A DNA stretch of 7,632 nt from Devosia sp. (GCA_016793415.1 JAEUMC010000409.1:1-7632), one strand, 5' to 3'. Positions 1 to 6,723 are shown, counted from the first letter of the stretch. Made by a program: numbers and translations. Notes: generated from the letters alone by a model not told the origin.

Positions 1-311
1 AGGCACACGGTTAGGTGGCTGCCAACGCTCCTCCCTTGACGTTGTCGACGTCCGGCAACTTGCGGTTGCCTGTGTTCTTATGGCGACGGACCCTAACAAC
101 TGAATCTGGGGCTGCCAAGCGGATTCTGCATGGCAGCCATCGCATTTTTACATAGTATTCAAGTCATCATTTGGTACCCGCCCGAAGCTGCGCAAAAGTG
201 CCGCAGAGCCAAGCGTTTGCCTAAGTTTCGCGCGCTTTTGCGGGCTCCACTTTGCCCCGCTTTGCGCTATAGGGGATCGCAATCCGAATCCGGCGCCATC
301 GAGGACCGTAC
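1..311. other. Intergenic/leader region upstream of proS, no convincing gene
   Basis: No reading frame here looks coding. The plus frame open from base 2 stops at 101-103 with unbiased codon use, and a 44-codon minus frame (145 down to 11) has no ribosome binding site. The DNA is visibly less GC-rich than the genes that follow. It contains a short inverted repeat (GGCAAC 54-59 with GTTGCC 65-70), a direct repeat of GGCTGCCAA at 17-25 and 110-118, and an 8-bp inverted repeat described separately. Around 236-265 the runs TTTTGCGGG, CTTTGCCCCGC and CTTTGCGC could fold weakly as a leader RNA. A GCTATA hexamer at 266-271 could be a -10 for proS, but no good -35 lies 16-18 bases upstream. The upstream neighbour lies outside the window. 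Confidence 0.6.
110..149 (+). terminator. Candidate rho-independent terminator hairpin
   Basis: GGCTGCCA (110-117) and TGGCAGCC (131-138) form a perfect 8-bp stem with a 13-base loop. Six bases later comes a run of five T (145-149). A stem followed by a T run is terminator-like, but the gap and large loop make it imperfect. It could end transcription of a gene left of the window. Confidence 0.3.
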
Positions 312-1661
312 ATGCGTTTGAGCCGTTACTTCCTGCCCCTCCTGAAGGAGACGCCGAAAGAGGCTGAGATCGTCTCGCACCAGCTGATGCTGCGTGCCGG
401 CATGATCAAGCAGCAGGCCGCGGGGAGCTACTCCTGGCTGCCGCTCGGCTTCAAGGTGCTGAACAAGATCATCCGCATCATCGAAGAGGAGCAGAACCGC
501 TCCGGCGCGGTGCAATTGCTGATGCCGACCATCCAGTCGGCGGATCTTTGGAAGGAATCGGGCCGCTACGACGCCTACGGCAAGGAGATGCTGCGCATCG
601 AGGACCGGCACGAGCGCGACATGCTGTTCGGGCCGACCAACGAGGAGGTGATCACCGACATCTTCCGCACCTATGTGAGGTCCTACAAGGAGCTGCCGCT
701 GAACCTATACCACATCCAGTGGAAGTTCCGTGACGAGGTGCGCCCGCGCTTCGGCACCATGCGCTCGCGCGAGTTCCTGATGAAGGACGCCTACTCGTTC
801 GATCTCGACGAGGCCGGCGCAACCCAAGCCTTCTACCGGATGTTCGTCGCTTATCTCCGGACCTTCCATCGCATGGGCCTCGTCGGCGTGCCGATGCGAG
901 CCGATACCGGCCCGATCGGCGGCGACCTGAGCTACGAGTTCCACGTGCTGGCCGATACCGGCGAGAGCGCGGTGTTCCTCGACAAGCGCCTGGTGGACAA
1001 ACCGATACCGGCGATCGACACCGACTTCCGCTCGGACCTGACGCCGATCTTCAAGGATTGGACGTCGCTGTTCGCCGCAACCGACGAAATGACCGACGAG
1101 GCGGGGTTCAAGGCGGCCGTCGATCCCGAGCACCAGCTCGCGGCCCGCGGCATCGAGGTCGGTCACATCTTCTATTTCGGCACCAAGTATTCCAAGCCGA
1201 TGAAGGCGACCGTCACCAACCAGGATGGGCAGGCGGTCGAAGTGCAGATGGGCAGCTACGGCATCGGCCCGACGCGCCTGGTGCCGGCCATCATCGAAGC
1301 TTCGCACGACGATGCCGGCATTGTCTGGCCGGTGAGCGTCGCGCCGTTCGAGGCCGTGGTGATCAACCTCAAGGTCGGCGACGCCGAGAGCGACCGCGCC
1401 TCCGAGCGGCTCTACGACGACCTCACCCGCGAGGGCATCGACGTGCTGCTCGATGATCGCGACCAGGGTGCCGGCGGCAAGTTTGCGGCGGCCGACCTGA
1501 TCGGCATTCCGTATCAGCTGATCGTCGGGCCGCGCGGCCTCAAGGATGGCGTGGTCGAGATCAAGCATCGCAAGTCCGGCGAGCGCGAGACGCTCTCCAT
1601 CGAGGAGGCGGTTGGCCGGCTCAAGTCGCTGATCGTGCCGCAGCGGCGGGACAGCGTTTGA
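312..1661 (+). CDS. proS: Prolyl-tRNA synthetase (short alphaproteobacterial form)
   Basis: This cytoplasmic class II enzyme charges tRNA-Pro with proline using ATP. The 449-residue product begins [10 protein letters not shown], and the start is backed by GAGGA at 301-305, six bases before the ATG. Class II signatures are visible: GPTNEE (about 107-112), motif 2 around 139-163 with [17 protein letters not shown] and the following KDAYSF, and motif 3 [10 protein letters not shown] (314-323). The anticodon-binding domain spans roughly 345-440. The canonical bacterial enzyme is about 570 residues and has an editing insertion (INS) between motifs 2 and 3. Here that space is short, so INS is absent, as is usual in alphaproteobacteria; clearing Ala-tRNA-Pro would then need a separate trans-editing protein. 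The TGA stop overlaps the TTG start of lolC, which points to one operon with the lipoprotein transporter genes. Identification is secure. Confidence 0.97.
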   Translation: MRLSRYFLPLLKETPKEAEIVSHQLMLRAGMIKQQAAGSYSWLPLGFKVLNKIIRIIEEEQNRSGAVQLLMPTIQSADLWKESGRYDAYGKEMLRIEDRHERDMLFGPTNEEVITDIFRTYVRSYKELPLNLYHIQWKFRDEVRPRFGTMRSREFLMKDAYSFDLDEAGATQAFYRMFVAYLRTFHRMGLVGVPMRADTGPIGGDLSYEFHVLADTGESAVFLDKRLVDKPIPAIDTDFRSDLTPIFKDWTSLFAATDEMTDEAGFKAAVDPEHQLAARGIEVGHIFYFGTKYSKPMKATVTNQDGQAVEVQMGSYGIGPTRLVPAIIEASHDDAGIVWPVSVAPFEAVVINLKVGDAESDRASERLYDDLTREGIDVLLDDRDQGAGGKFAAADLIGIPYQLIVGPRGLKDGVVEIKHRKSGERETLSIEEAVGRLKSLIVPQRRDSV

Positions 1662-3019
1662 CCGCTTCCCCGCCTATCGCGGCGAAAGGGCCAGGGCCGT
1701 TCTCGCGCTTCGAGTTCCTGGTGGCGGGCCGCTATCTGCGGGCCCGCCGCAAGGAGAAGTTTGCCTCGGTCATTACCATCCTGACGATGGTGGGCGTGGT
1801 GCTGGGCGTCGCGACGCTGATCGTCGTGATGTCAGTGATGAATGGGTTTCGTACCGAACTGCTGGGCAAGATTCTCGGGCTGAATGGCCACTTCGTGGTG
1901 CAGACCGCGGGCGACGGCTTTGATGGCTATGACGACGTGGTGAGCCGCCTCGAAGGGGTCGAGGGCGTCCGCTACGCCATCCCCTATGTCGAGGGCCAGG
2001 CCCTGGCCTCGGGCAACTCGAGCGCCACCGGCGTCGTGGTGCGCGGCATCAGCGAGGCCTCGCTCGGCAAGCTGCGGCTGCTGCGCGACGGCGCGGCGCT
2101 CGGCGGCTGGGACCAGTGGGACGGCAGCCAGGGCGTCGCCATCGGCCAGCGGCTCAGCGAGCGCCTCGGGGTATCGCTGGGCGACCGGATCACCATCATC
2201 AATCCCAATGGCACGCCGACGCCGTTCGGCATGACGCCGGCGGAGCTGACGTTGCCGGTGAACGTCATCTTCAATATCGGCATGCCGGAGTATGACGGGT
2301 TCTACATCTACCTGCCGATGCAAGAGGCTCAGGTCTACTTCCGGCTGTTCGAGGACAAGCTGAAGCCCGGTGTCCAGATGCCGGGAGTGATGGCGACCGA
2401 CGAAGAGATCGATGCCGCCTATGAGCGCGCCTACAAGGCGAGCGGGGTGGAGGTGTTCGTCGCCGACCCCGACAAGATCGGCGGCATGCGCGACAAGCTG
2501 ACTGCGGCGCTCGACGGCAAGTTCACCATCACCGACTGGCAGCAGCGCAACGCCACCTTCTTCTCCGCCCTGCAGGTGGAGCGCGTGGTGATGTTCGTCA
2601 TCCTCTCCCTGATCATCCTCGTTGCCGCCTTCAACATCATCGCCAGCCTGGTGATGCTGGTGAAGGACAAGGGACCGGACATCGCAGTGCTCCGCACCAT
2701 GGGCGCGACCCGGGGCTCGATCCTCCGCATCTTCTCGATGACCGGCTTTGCCATCGGCCTGTCCGGCACCTTCCTCGGTTTGATCCTGGGGCTGGTTTTC
2801 GCCATCAATGTCGAAGCGATCCGCGCCTTCGTCTCGAACCTGCTCAACATCTCGATCTTTCCGCCAGAACTCTTCCTGATGGCAGGCCTGCCGTCGCGGG
2901 TCGATCCGTTCGAGGTGACGCTCGTCGTGCTGCTGTCACTGGGGCTGACGTTCCTCGCCACGCTCTATCCGGCGTGGCGGGCGGCGCGGCTCGATCCGGT
3001 CGAGGGGCTGAACCAATGA
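1658..3019 (+). CDS. lolC: Lipoprotein-releasing ABC transporter permease, copy 1 (LolC-like)
   Basis: This is an inner-membrane permease of the LolCDE complex, which extracts outer-membrane-destined lipoproteins and passes them to LolA. The 453-residue protein has the MacB/LolC fold: TM1 about 36-62, a large periplasmic domain about 65-305, then TM2 about 310-335, TM3 about 360-386 and TM4 about 418-437. Family marks are SVMNGF after TM1, the cytoplasmic LolD-contacting stretch [20 protein letters not shown] (335-354), and [15 protein letters not shown] near the end. Residues 185-194 read [10 protein letters not shown], matching the position and TPxG character of the LolC hook that binds LolA. 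The start is an unusual TTG inside a TTGA overlap with the proS stop, preceded by a weak GCGGG at 1646-1650; the next in-frame ATG would remove most of TM1. It is followed by a full-length paralogue. Calling it LolC rather than LolE is inference from the hook. Confidence 0.92.
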   Translation: MTASPPIAAKGPGPFSRFEFLVAGRYLRARRKEKFASVITILTMVGVVLGVATLIVVMSVMNGFRTELLGKILGLNGHFVVQTAGDGFDGYDDVVSRLEGVEGVRYAIPYVEGQALASGNSSATGVVVRGISEASLGKLRLLRDGAALGGWDQWDGSQGVAIGQRLSERLGVSLGDRITIINPNGTPTPFGMTPAELTLPVNVIFNIGMPEYDGFYIYLPMQEAQVYFRLFEDKLKPGVQMPGVMATDEEIDAAYERAYKASGVEVFVADPDKIGGMRDKLTAALDGKFTITDWQQRNATFFSALQVERVVMFVILSLIILVAAFNIIASLVMLVKDKGPDIAVLRTMGATRGSILRIFSMTGFAIGLSGTFLGLILGLVFAINVEAIRAFVSNLLNISIFPPELFLMAGLPSRVDPFEVTLVVLLSLGLTFLATLYPAWRAARLDPVEGLNQ

Positions 3020-4377
3020 CCGAGCGCACGCCAGCTGCCGATCCCGGCCCGTTCTCGCGCTTCGAGTTCCTGGTGGCCGGCCGCTATCTGCGCGCCCGGC
3101 GGCGGGATCGCTTCGTCTCGGTCATAGCCGGGCTGACGCTCACCGGCATCGCACTGGGGGTAGCGGCGCTGATCGTCGTCACCTCGGTAATGAACGGCTT
3201 CAATGCCGAGATCATTTCCAAACTGCTGGGGTTGAACGGCCATTTCTCGGCCTATCCGATCGAGGCACGCTTCACCGACTATGACCGCTCGGCCGAACAG
3301 ATCCAGGGCGTCGACGGCGTCATCGCCGCGATTCCCTTTGTCGAAGGGCAGGCGCTGGCCTCGGGCGCCAAGGCCGACGCGACCGGCGCCATCGTTCGCG
3401 GCGTGTCTCTGGGCTCGATCGAAAAGCTGAAGCTGCTGCACGAGGGCGCCATCCTTGGCCACTGGGATGGCTGGGACGAGGGCAACGGCATCGCCATCGG
3501 GCGGCGGCTGGCGGAAAAGCTCAAGGTCAATATCGGCGACCCGGTGACACTCCTGGCCCCCGACGCTTCCGGGTTGCAGAGCGGCGCCTCGCCGCGCACC
3601 CGCTCGTTCCCGGTCAAGGTGATCTTCGATCTGGGGATGACCGAGTTCGACAGCTTCTATCTCTACATGCCGCTGCGACCGGCGCAGGACTACCTCGAGA
3701 TGTTCGACCGGGTGCTGAAGCCCGATGCGAGCGTGCCGCCGCTCGATGCGGACGAGGCCGATCGCGAGGCGGCTTATGACCGGATCTACCGCGCGACGGC
3801 CATCGAGGTGTTCATCGCCGACCCGAACGCGCTCGACACCATGCGGCTGAAGATCGGCCAACAGATCGATCGGCCACTGATCCTCTCGGACTGGCGGCAG
3901 CAGCACCAGAACTTCTTCGATGCGCTGCAGACGCAGGGCAGCGTGATGTTCGTGATCCTGTCGATGATCGTGGTCGTCGCCGCCTTCAACATCATCTCCA
4001 GCCTGATCATGCTGGTGAAGGACAAGGGCACCGACATTGCGGTGCTGCGCACCATGGGTGCGACGCGCGGTTCGATCATGCGGATCTTCGGGATTGCCGG
4101 CGTCGCGATCGGTGTCGGCGGCACCTTGCTGGGGCTGGCGCTCGGGTTGGTGATCGCGGCCAATGCCGAGGCGATCAGGGCGTTCCTGTCCAGCGTCCTC
4201 GTCTTCACCATCTTCCCGCCCGAGGTGTTCTTCCTCTCTTCGCTGCCGAGCCGGACCAACCCCTCCGAGGTGATCGCCATCGTCGCCGTGGCGATGGGGC
4301 TCAGCTTCCTCGCGACGCTCTATCCTGCCTGGCGCGCTGCCCAATATGACCCTGTCGAGGCCCTTCGCTATGAGTGA
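3016..4377 (+). CDS. lolE: Lipoprotein-releasing ABC transporter permease, copy 2 (LolE-like)
   Basis: This is the second LolCDE permease, a tandem paralogue of the preceding gene and also exactly 453 residues long. The two align end to end with few gaps; I judge by eye that more than half the residues are identical. It has the same four TM segments and large periplasmic domain, the coupling stretch [20 protein letters not shown] (334-353), and the C-terminus [18 protein letters not shown], the usual ending for single-permease alphaproteobacterial LolC/E proteins. In the hook region it reads [15 protein letters not shown] (184-198), with no TPFG, so it resembles LolE there. The ATG is in an ATGA overlap with the lolC stop and follows GAGGGG (3002-3007) by eight bases. 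An in-frame ATG at 2974 is rejected because it lies inside lolC and the extra residues lack family similarity. The C/E assignment is inference. Confidence 0.92.
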   Translation: MTERTPAADPGPFSRFEFLVAGRYLRARRRDRFVSVIAGLTLTGIALGVAALIVVTSVMNGFNAEIISKLLGLNGHFSAYPIEARFTDYDRSAEQIQGVDGVIAAIPFVEGQALASGAKADATGAIVRGVSLGSIEKLKLLHEGAILGHWDGWDEGNGIAIGRRLAEKLKVNIGDPVTLLAPDASGLQSGASPRTRSFPVKVIFDLGMTEFDSFYLYMPLRPAQDYLEMFDRVLKPDASVPPLDADEADREAAYDRIYRATAIEVFIADPNALDTMRLKIGQQIDRPLILSDWRQQHQNFFDALQTQGSVMFVILSMIVVVAAFNIISSLIMLVKDKGTDIAVLRTMGATRGSIMRIFGIAGVAIGVGGTLLGLALGLVIAANAEAIRAFLSSVLVFTIFPPEVFFLSSLPSRTNPSEVIAIVAVAMGLSFLATLYPAWRAAQYDPVEALRYE

Positions 4378-5056
4378 CGTCCACCTGAAGCTTGCCAAGG
4401 TGCATCGCCACTACGGCGAGGGCGACACGCTGGTGCGGGTGCTCGAGGCTGCCGATCTCGAGGTCAGAGGCGGCGAACTCGTCGCTATCGTCGCGCCGTC
4501 GGGCGCCGGCAAATCGACGTTGCTGCACATCTCCGGGCTGCTGGAGCGGCCGCAAGGCGGCGAAGTCGAAGTCACGGGCGTGCCCACCAGCAAGCTTAAT
4601 GAGCGCGGACGGACGCTGCTGCGCCGCAACACCATCGGCTACGTCTACCAGTTCCATCACCTGTTGCCGGAGTTCTCGGCAATCGAGAACGTGACGATGC
4701 CGCAACTGATCGCCGGGCGCGATCGCGTCGCCGCCGAGAAACGCGGCATGCAATTGCTCGATATTCTCGGCATCGCCCCGCGGGCCCAGCACCGGCCGGC
4801 TGAACTCTCGGGTGGCGAACAACAGCGCGTCGCCATTGCCCGGGCAGCGGCCAATCACCCTCGCATCATCCTCGCGGACGAGCCGACCGGCAACCTCGAT
4901 CCCGATACCAGCGACGTGGTGTTCGACGCGCTTGCAGCGCTGATCCGGGAAGAGGGCGCTGCGGCGCTGATCGCCACGCACAACCACGACCTGGCAAGGC
5001 GGGCAAACCGGATCGTGACGCTGCGCGGCGGGCTGATCGAAGAGACGACGCTGTAG
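4370..5056 (+). CDS. lolD: Lipoprotein-releasing ABC transporter ATPase LolD
   Basis: This cytoplasmic ATPase powers lipoprotein release by the LolC/LolE permeases. The 228-residue protein has all ABC motifs: Walker [10 protein letters not shown] (42-50), Q-loop Q94 within [16 protein letters not shown], signature LSGGEQQR (147-154), Walker B IILADEP (166-172) with catalytic E171, D-loop GNLD (174-177) and H-loop H204. The first Walker A glycine is alanine, a variant I recall as usual for alphaproteobacterial LolD. The chosen ATG at 4370 overlaps the lolE stop by eight bases, follows GAGG (4357-4360) by nine, and gives the expected N-terminus [15 protein letters not shown]. An upstream ATG at 4346 adds eight residues from inside lolE and lacks support. 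It closes the proS-lolC-lolE-lolD operon. Confidence 0.95.
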   Translation: MSDVHLKLAKVHRHYGEGDTLVRVLEAADLEVRGGELVAIVAPSGAGKSTLLHISGLLERPQGGEVEVTGVPTSKLNERGRTLLRRNTIGYVYQFHHLLPEFSAIENVTMPQLIAGRDRVAAEKRGMQLLDILGIAPRAQHRPAELSGGEQQRVAIARAAANHPRIILADEPTGNLDPDTSDVVFDALAALIREEGAAALIATHNHDLARRANRIVTLRGGLIEETTL

Positions 5057-5071
5057 AACGTTCGAGTCCGA

Positions 5072-5143
5072 CGCCGTAGCCTTCGGCCACCTCCGGGCGG
5101 GGGCTACGCCCTCGTCCCGCGACCCTGAGCGGAGAAGGGACGA
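5072..5143. repeat. Nested inverted-repeat element in convergent gap (possible bidirectional terminator)
   Basis: The gap between convergent lolD and the minus-strand gene holds two adjacent stem-loops. CGTAGCC (5075-5081) pairs with GGCTACG (5102-5108), and TCGTCCC (5112-5118) pairs with GGGACGA (5137-5143). A weaker third pair is GGGTGC (5157-5162) with GCACCC (5177-5182). No T run follows any of them, so a classical intrinsic terminator is not shown. The convergent placement would suit a bidirectional RNA-end structure or a dispersed palindromic (REP-like) repeat. No second copy lies in this window. Confidence 0.45.
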
Positions 5144-5202
5144 AACAGCCAATGCCGGGTGCAGGTGACGACCAACGCACCCAGACTCCTTCAAGGTAGG
5201 AT

Positions 5203-5568
5203 CTAGGCTTCCGGCCGGACCTCGTCCTCATCATCCTCGCCCGCACGGCGCAGCCGTTCCCGATCCAGCAGGCTGTTCACCCTGGTTCTGAGGCCGCGGA
5301 TCTGCCGGGCCTGCCGCTCGTTGGTATCCCGCAATTGCCGGATGCGGGTTTCCGCCGCCTCCTGGTGGTTGATATCCCACTCGCGCACGCGCCGGATCAC
5401 CACCTTGGCTTCCGGTGGTGGCTCGAGGAGCGTGTCCCAATCGGTATCGAGCGAGGCGACGAGCTTGTGCGCGGCGAGCGCAGCGGAGTCGCGTTCGCCG
5501 GGATTGTCGGATCCCAGGAGCTTGAGGATACGGACCAGTTTCTTGCGCGTGCGGGGATCTATCGCCAT
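5203..5568 (-). CDS. Uncharacterised 121-residue protein with coiled-coil and acidic tail
   Basis: I do not recognise a named gene. The protein starts MAIDPRTRKKLVRILKLLGS. Its N-terminal half (about 1-48) is a helical module, LVRILKLLGSDNPGERDSAA followed by LAAHKLV and a DTDWDTLL element. I recall similar modules (a KLLxxLGSxxxGER pattern) in alphaproteobacterial and phage hypothetical proteins, but no function is known to me. Residues about 66-107 are rich in Arg, Gln and Glu and likely form a coiled coil. The tail GEDDEDEVRPEA is acidic. No signal peptide or membrane segment is seen, so it is probably cytoplasmic. The start is uncertain: a GTG at 5586 would add six residues, and neither start has a clear ribosome binding site. 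The AAGGGAG sequence just after the upstream gene's stop is too far away. It lies 48 bases after the PEP mutase-family gene on the same strand, so cotranscription is likely. Confidence 0.7.
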   Translation of the reverse strand: MAIDPRTRKKLVRILKLLGSDNPGERDSAALAAHKLVASLDTDWDTLLEPPPEAKVVIRRVREWDINHQEAAETRIRQLRDTNERQARQIRGLRTRVNSLLDRERLRRAGEDDEDEVRPEA

Positions 5569-5616
5569 GACGAAAGGGGTAACCACATCGCTACGCGAAA
5601 TCCAGCGGTCTCCCTT

Positions 5617-6444
5617 CTAGCGCTTGGGTGCCATCAGCGCCGTGACCTCGGCAAAGGTGATGGCGTCGTCGAGGTAAGTGGCGGTGCCGGGGCCGAGCAG
5701 CTCCAGCGATGCGTCCCGGAGACCGGTGAGGGCGGCGCGAGCGAACGAGCTGCCGGTGCTGACCCGACGGACGCCGGCGGCGGCGAGGTCGGCGAGAGAG
5801 TAGGGCGTGTTCCTGGCCCCCAGCACCACGTTGACCGGCTTGCTGACCGAAGCGCAAACGGTGCGGATCGCCTCGAGGTTGGGCAGCCCTGGGGCGAACA
5901 GCACGTCGGCGCCGGCCTTCTCGTAAGCCTGCAAACGGCGGATGGTGTCGTCGAGGTCGTTACGGCCGTGGAGGAAGTTCTCGGCGCGAGCGACAAAGGT
6001 GTAGGGGAACGACCGGGCGTGGGCCGCCTCGGCCGCTGCTGCCACCCGCTCGACCGAGAGGGTGAAGTCATAGATCGGATCAGCGGCATTGCCGGTGGCA
6101 TCTTCGATCGAACTGCCGACGAGACCGACTTCGGCGGCCAGACGAGTGGTTTCGGCGGCAGCCTCGGGGGTGTCGCCATAGCCGTTTTCGAGATCGGCAC
6201 TCACCGGCAGATCGGTCGCGGCAACAATGTCGGCGGCGTTGCGGAGAGCCTCGTCGCGGCTGACGCTGCCTTCGCCGTCGCGGCGACCCAGCGCGAAGGC
6301 GAGGCCGGCGCTGGTGGTGGCCAGCGCCTTGAACCCGAACCCGGCGAGGAGGCGGGCGCTCCCGGCATCCCACGGGTTCGGGATGACGAATAGCGGCCCT
6401 TGATGAAGTGCCTGGAAACGCTCGGCTTTCTGCTGCTGGTTCAC
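5617..6444 (-). CDS. Isocitrate lyase/PEP mutase superfamily protein
   Basis: A cytoplasmic TIM-barrel enzyme of the isocitrate lyase/phosphoenolpyruvate mutase superfamily, whose members make or break C-C or C-P bonds in 2-oxoacids using Mg2+. The 275-residue product shows NPWDAGSAR (23-31), TTSAGLAFALGRRDG (43-57), the metal-site strand VSADLENGYGD (81-91), GSSIEDATG (110-118) and FVARAENF (150-157). The KKCGH loop of true isocitrate lyase is absent, and so is the EDKxxPK loop of PEP mutase and 2-methylisocitrate lyase; here it reads IEDATGNAADPIYD. The substrate is therefore unknown, and it belongs with the broad uncharacterised branch of the family. The start is the GTG at 6442-6444, with AAGGAG (complement of 6452-6457) seven bases upstream. 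An in-frame ATG 51 bases earlier lacks such a site and adds a poorly conserved, Arg-rich stretch. It is followed by the small minus-strand gene. Confidence 0.88.
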   Translation of the reverse strand: MNQQQKAERFQALHQGPLFVIPNPWDAGSARLLAGFGFKALATTSAGLAFALGRRDGEGSVSRDEALRNAADIVAATDLPVSADLENGYGDTPEAAAETTRLAAEVGLVGSSIEDATGNAADPIYDFTLSVERVAAAAEAAHARSFPYTFVARAENFLHGRNDLDDTIRRLQAYEKAGADVLFAPGLPNLEAIRTVCASVSKPVNVVLGARNTPYSLADLAAAGVRRVSTGSSFARAALTGLRDASLELLGPGTATYLDDAITFAEVTALMAPKR

Positions 6445-6520
6445 GCTGGTGCTCCTTGGGCGAGAGGGGCGATCGCCGACTCGCGCGTTAACCATGTATT
6501 CATGGCTGGGCCGATCTCGC

Positions 6521-6549
6521 TAGACAAGAACAAATTGAGAACATACAAG
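6521..6549 (+). promoter_or_regulatory. Candidate sigma70-type promoter of the 32-residue ORF
   Basis: TAGACA (6521-6526) matches TTGACA at five of six positions. After a 17-base spacer comes TACAAG (6544-6549), which matches TATAAT at four of six. Transcription would begin near 6556, leaving a leader of about 20 bases that contains the GGAGG site of the small ORF. The SOS operator fills the spacer, the usual arrangement for LexA repression. This is a sequence match only. Confidence 0.5.
6528..6542 (+). promoter_or_regulatory. LexA/SOS box, alphaproteobacterial type (GAAC-N7-GAAC)
   Basis: The bases read GAACAAATTGAGAAC, a perfect match to the direct-repeat LexA operator GAAC-N7-GAAC (GTTC-N7-GTTC on the other strand) known from Rhizobium, Rhodobacter and Caulobacter-type alphaproteobacteria. 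The AT-rich spacer also fits known boxes. It lies 34 bases before the start of the 32-residue ORF and 83 bases from the divergent GTG start at 6444. Its position between -35-like and -10-like hexamers implies that bound LexA would block the plus-strand promoter and release it after DNA damage. Confidence 0.7.
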
Positions 6550-6576
6550 AACGGAACAGAAACTTTGGAGGTTCCG

Positions 6577-6675
6577 ATGCTCTCTTTCGTCAAGGATCTG
6601 CTGGCTTTCGTCACCATCTGCGGCTTCTCGGTCGCCTCGCTCACCTGGATGGATATCGCTGCCCGACTCGTGTGA
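6577..6675 (+). CDS. SOS-box-controlled 32-residue single-span membrane protein (candidate)
   Basis: A small ORF beginning MLSFVKDLLAFVTICGF and ending TWMDIAARLV, with a TGA stop. GGAGG (6567-6571) lies five bases before the ATG, the best ribosome binding site in the window. Residues about 8-24 form one hydrophobic span, preceded by a short N-terminus with a single Lys-Asp pair and followed by a polar, slightly amphipathic C-terminus. An inner-membrane peptide is predicted. A perfect LexA operator within a plausible promoter lies just upstream. In Caulobacter, the SOS-induced SidA is a 29-residue inner-membrane peptide that blocks division through FtsW and FtsN. Size, membrane character and SOS control match here, but I cannot claim sequence homology. 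dnaE starts 63 bases downstream on the same strand. The frame is open further upstream, but that part overlaps the divergent gene and is not needed. The gene is probable; the division-inhibitor role is inference. Confidence 0.72.
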   Translation: MLSFVKDLLAFVTICGFSVASLTWMDIAARLV

Positions 6676-6706
6676 CTGGGTTGTGGATTGACGTCCTCGT
6701 GTGTGG

Positions 6707-6723
6707 CCGTGGTGCCGCCACGG
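6707..6723 (+). other. Short GC-rich hairpin between the small ORF and dnaE
   Basis: CCGTGG (6707-6712) and CCACGG (6718-6723) form a perfect 6-bp stem with the loop TGCCG. The stem ends four bases before AGGA (6728-6731), the likely dnaE ribosome binding site. There is no T run, so a terminator is unlikely. It could modestly affect dnaE translation or read-through from the small ORF. Confidence 0.35.

Noticed and set aside
36..64. TTGACG at 36-41 as a proS promoter -35
   Set aside because: The expected -10 region reads CTTGCG, not AT-rich, and it is about 270 bases from proS.
11..145. 44-codon minus-strand ORF
   Set aside because: No Shine-Dalgarno sequence, unbiased codons, and no recognisable family feature.
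130..321. 63-codon plus-strand ORF overlapping the proS start
   Set aside because: No ribosome site, low-complexity basic product, and it runs into proS in a different frame.
4346..4369. Upstream ATG as the lolD start
   Set aside because: Adds eight residues encoded within lolE; the ATG at 4370 has GAGG at suitable spacing and the normal family N-terminus.
2965..4398. 477-codon open minus-strand frame antisense to lolE
   Set aside because: High-GC shadow frame: the product is His/Arg/Asp-rich and low-complexity, while the sense strand encodes a clear permease.
5335..6393. 352-codon open plus-strand frame opposite the PEP mutase-family gene
   Set aside because: Shadow frame: Gly/Val/Glu-rich with no family motifs, while the minus strand shows clear superfamily motifs and a ribosome site.
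6400..6576. N-terminal extension of the 32-residue ORF
   Set aside because: It overlaps the divergent gene and the promoter/operator, and has no ribosome site; the ATG at 6577 with GGAGG is far better.
6688..6693. TTGACG as the -35 of a dnaE promoter
   Set aside because: No acceptable -10 hexamer lies 16-19 bases downstream; the bases there are GC-rich and form part of a hairpin.
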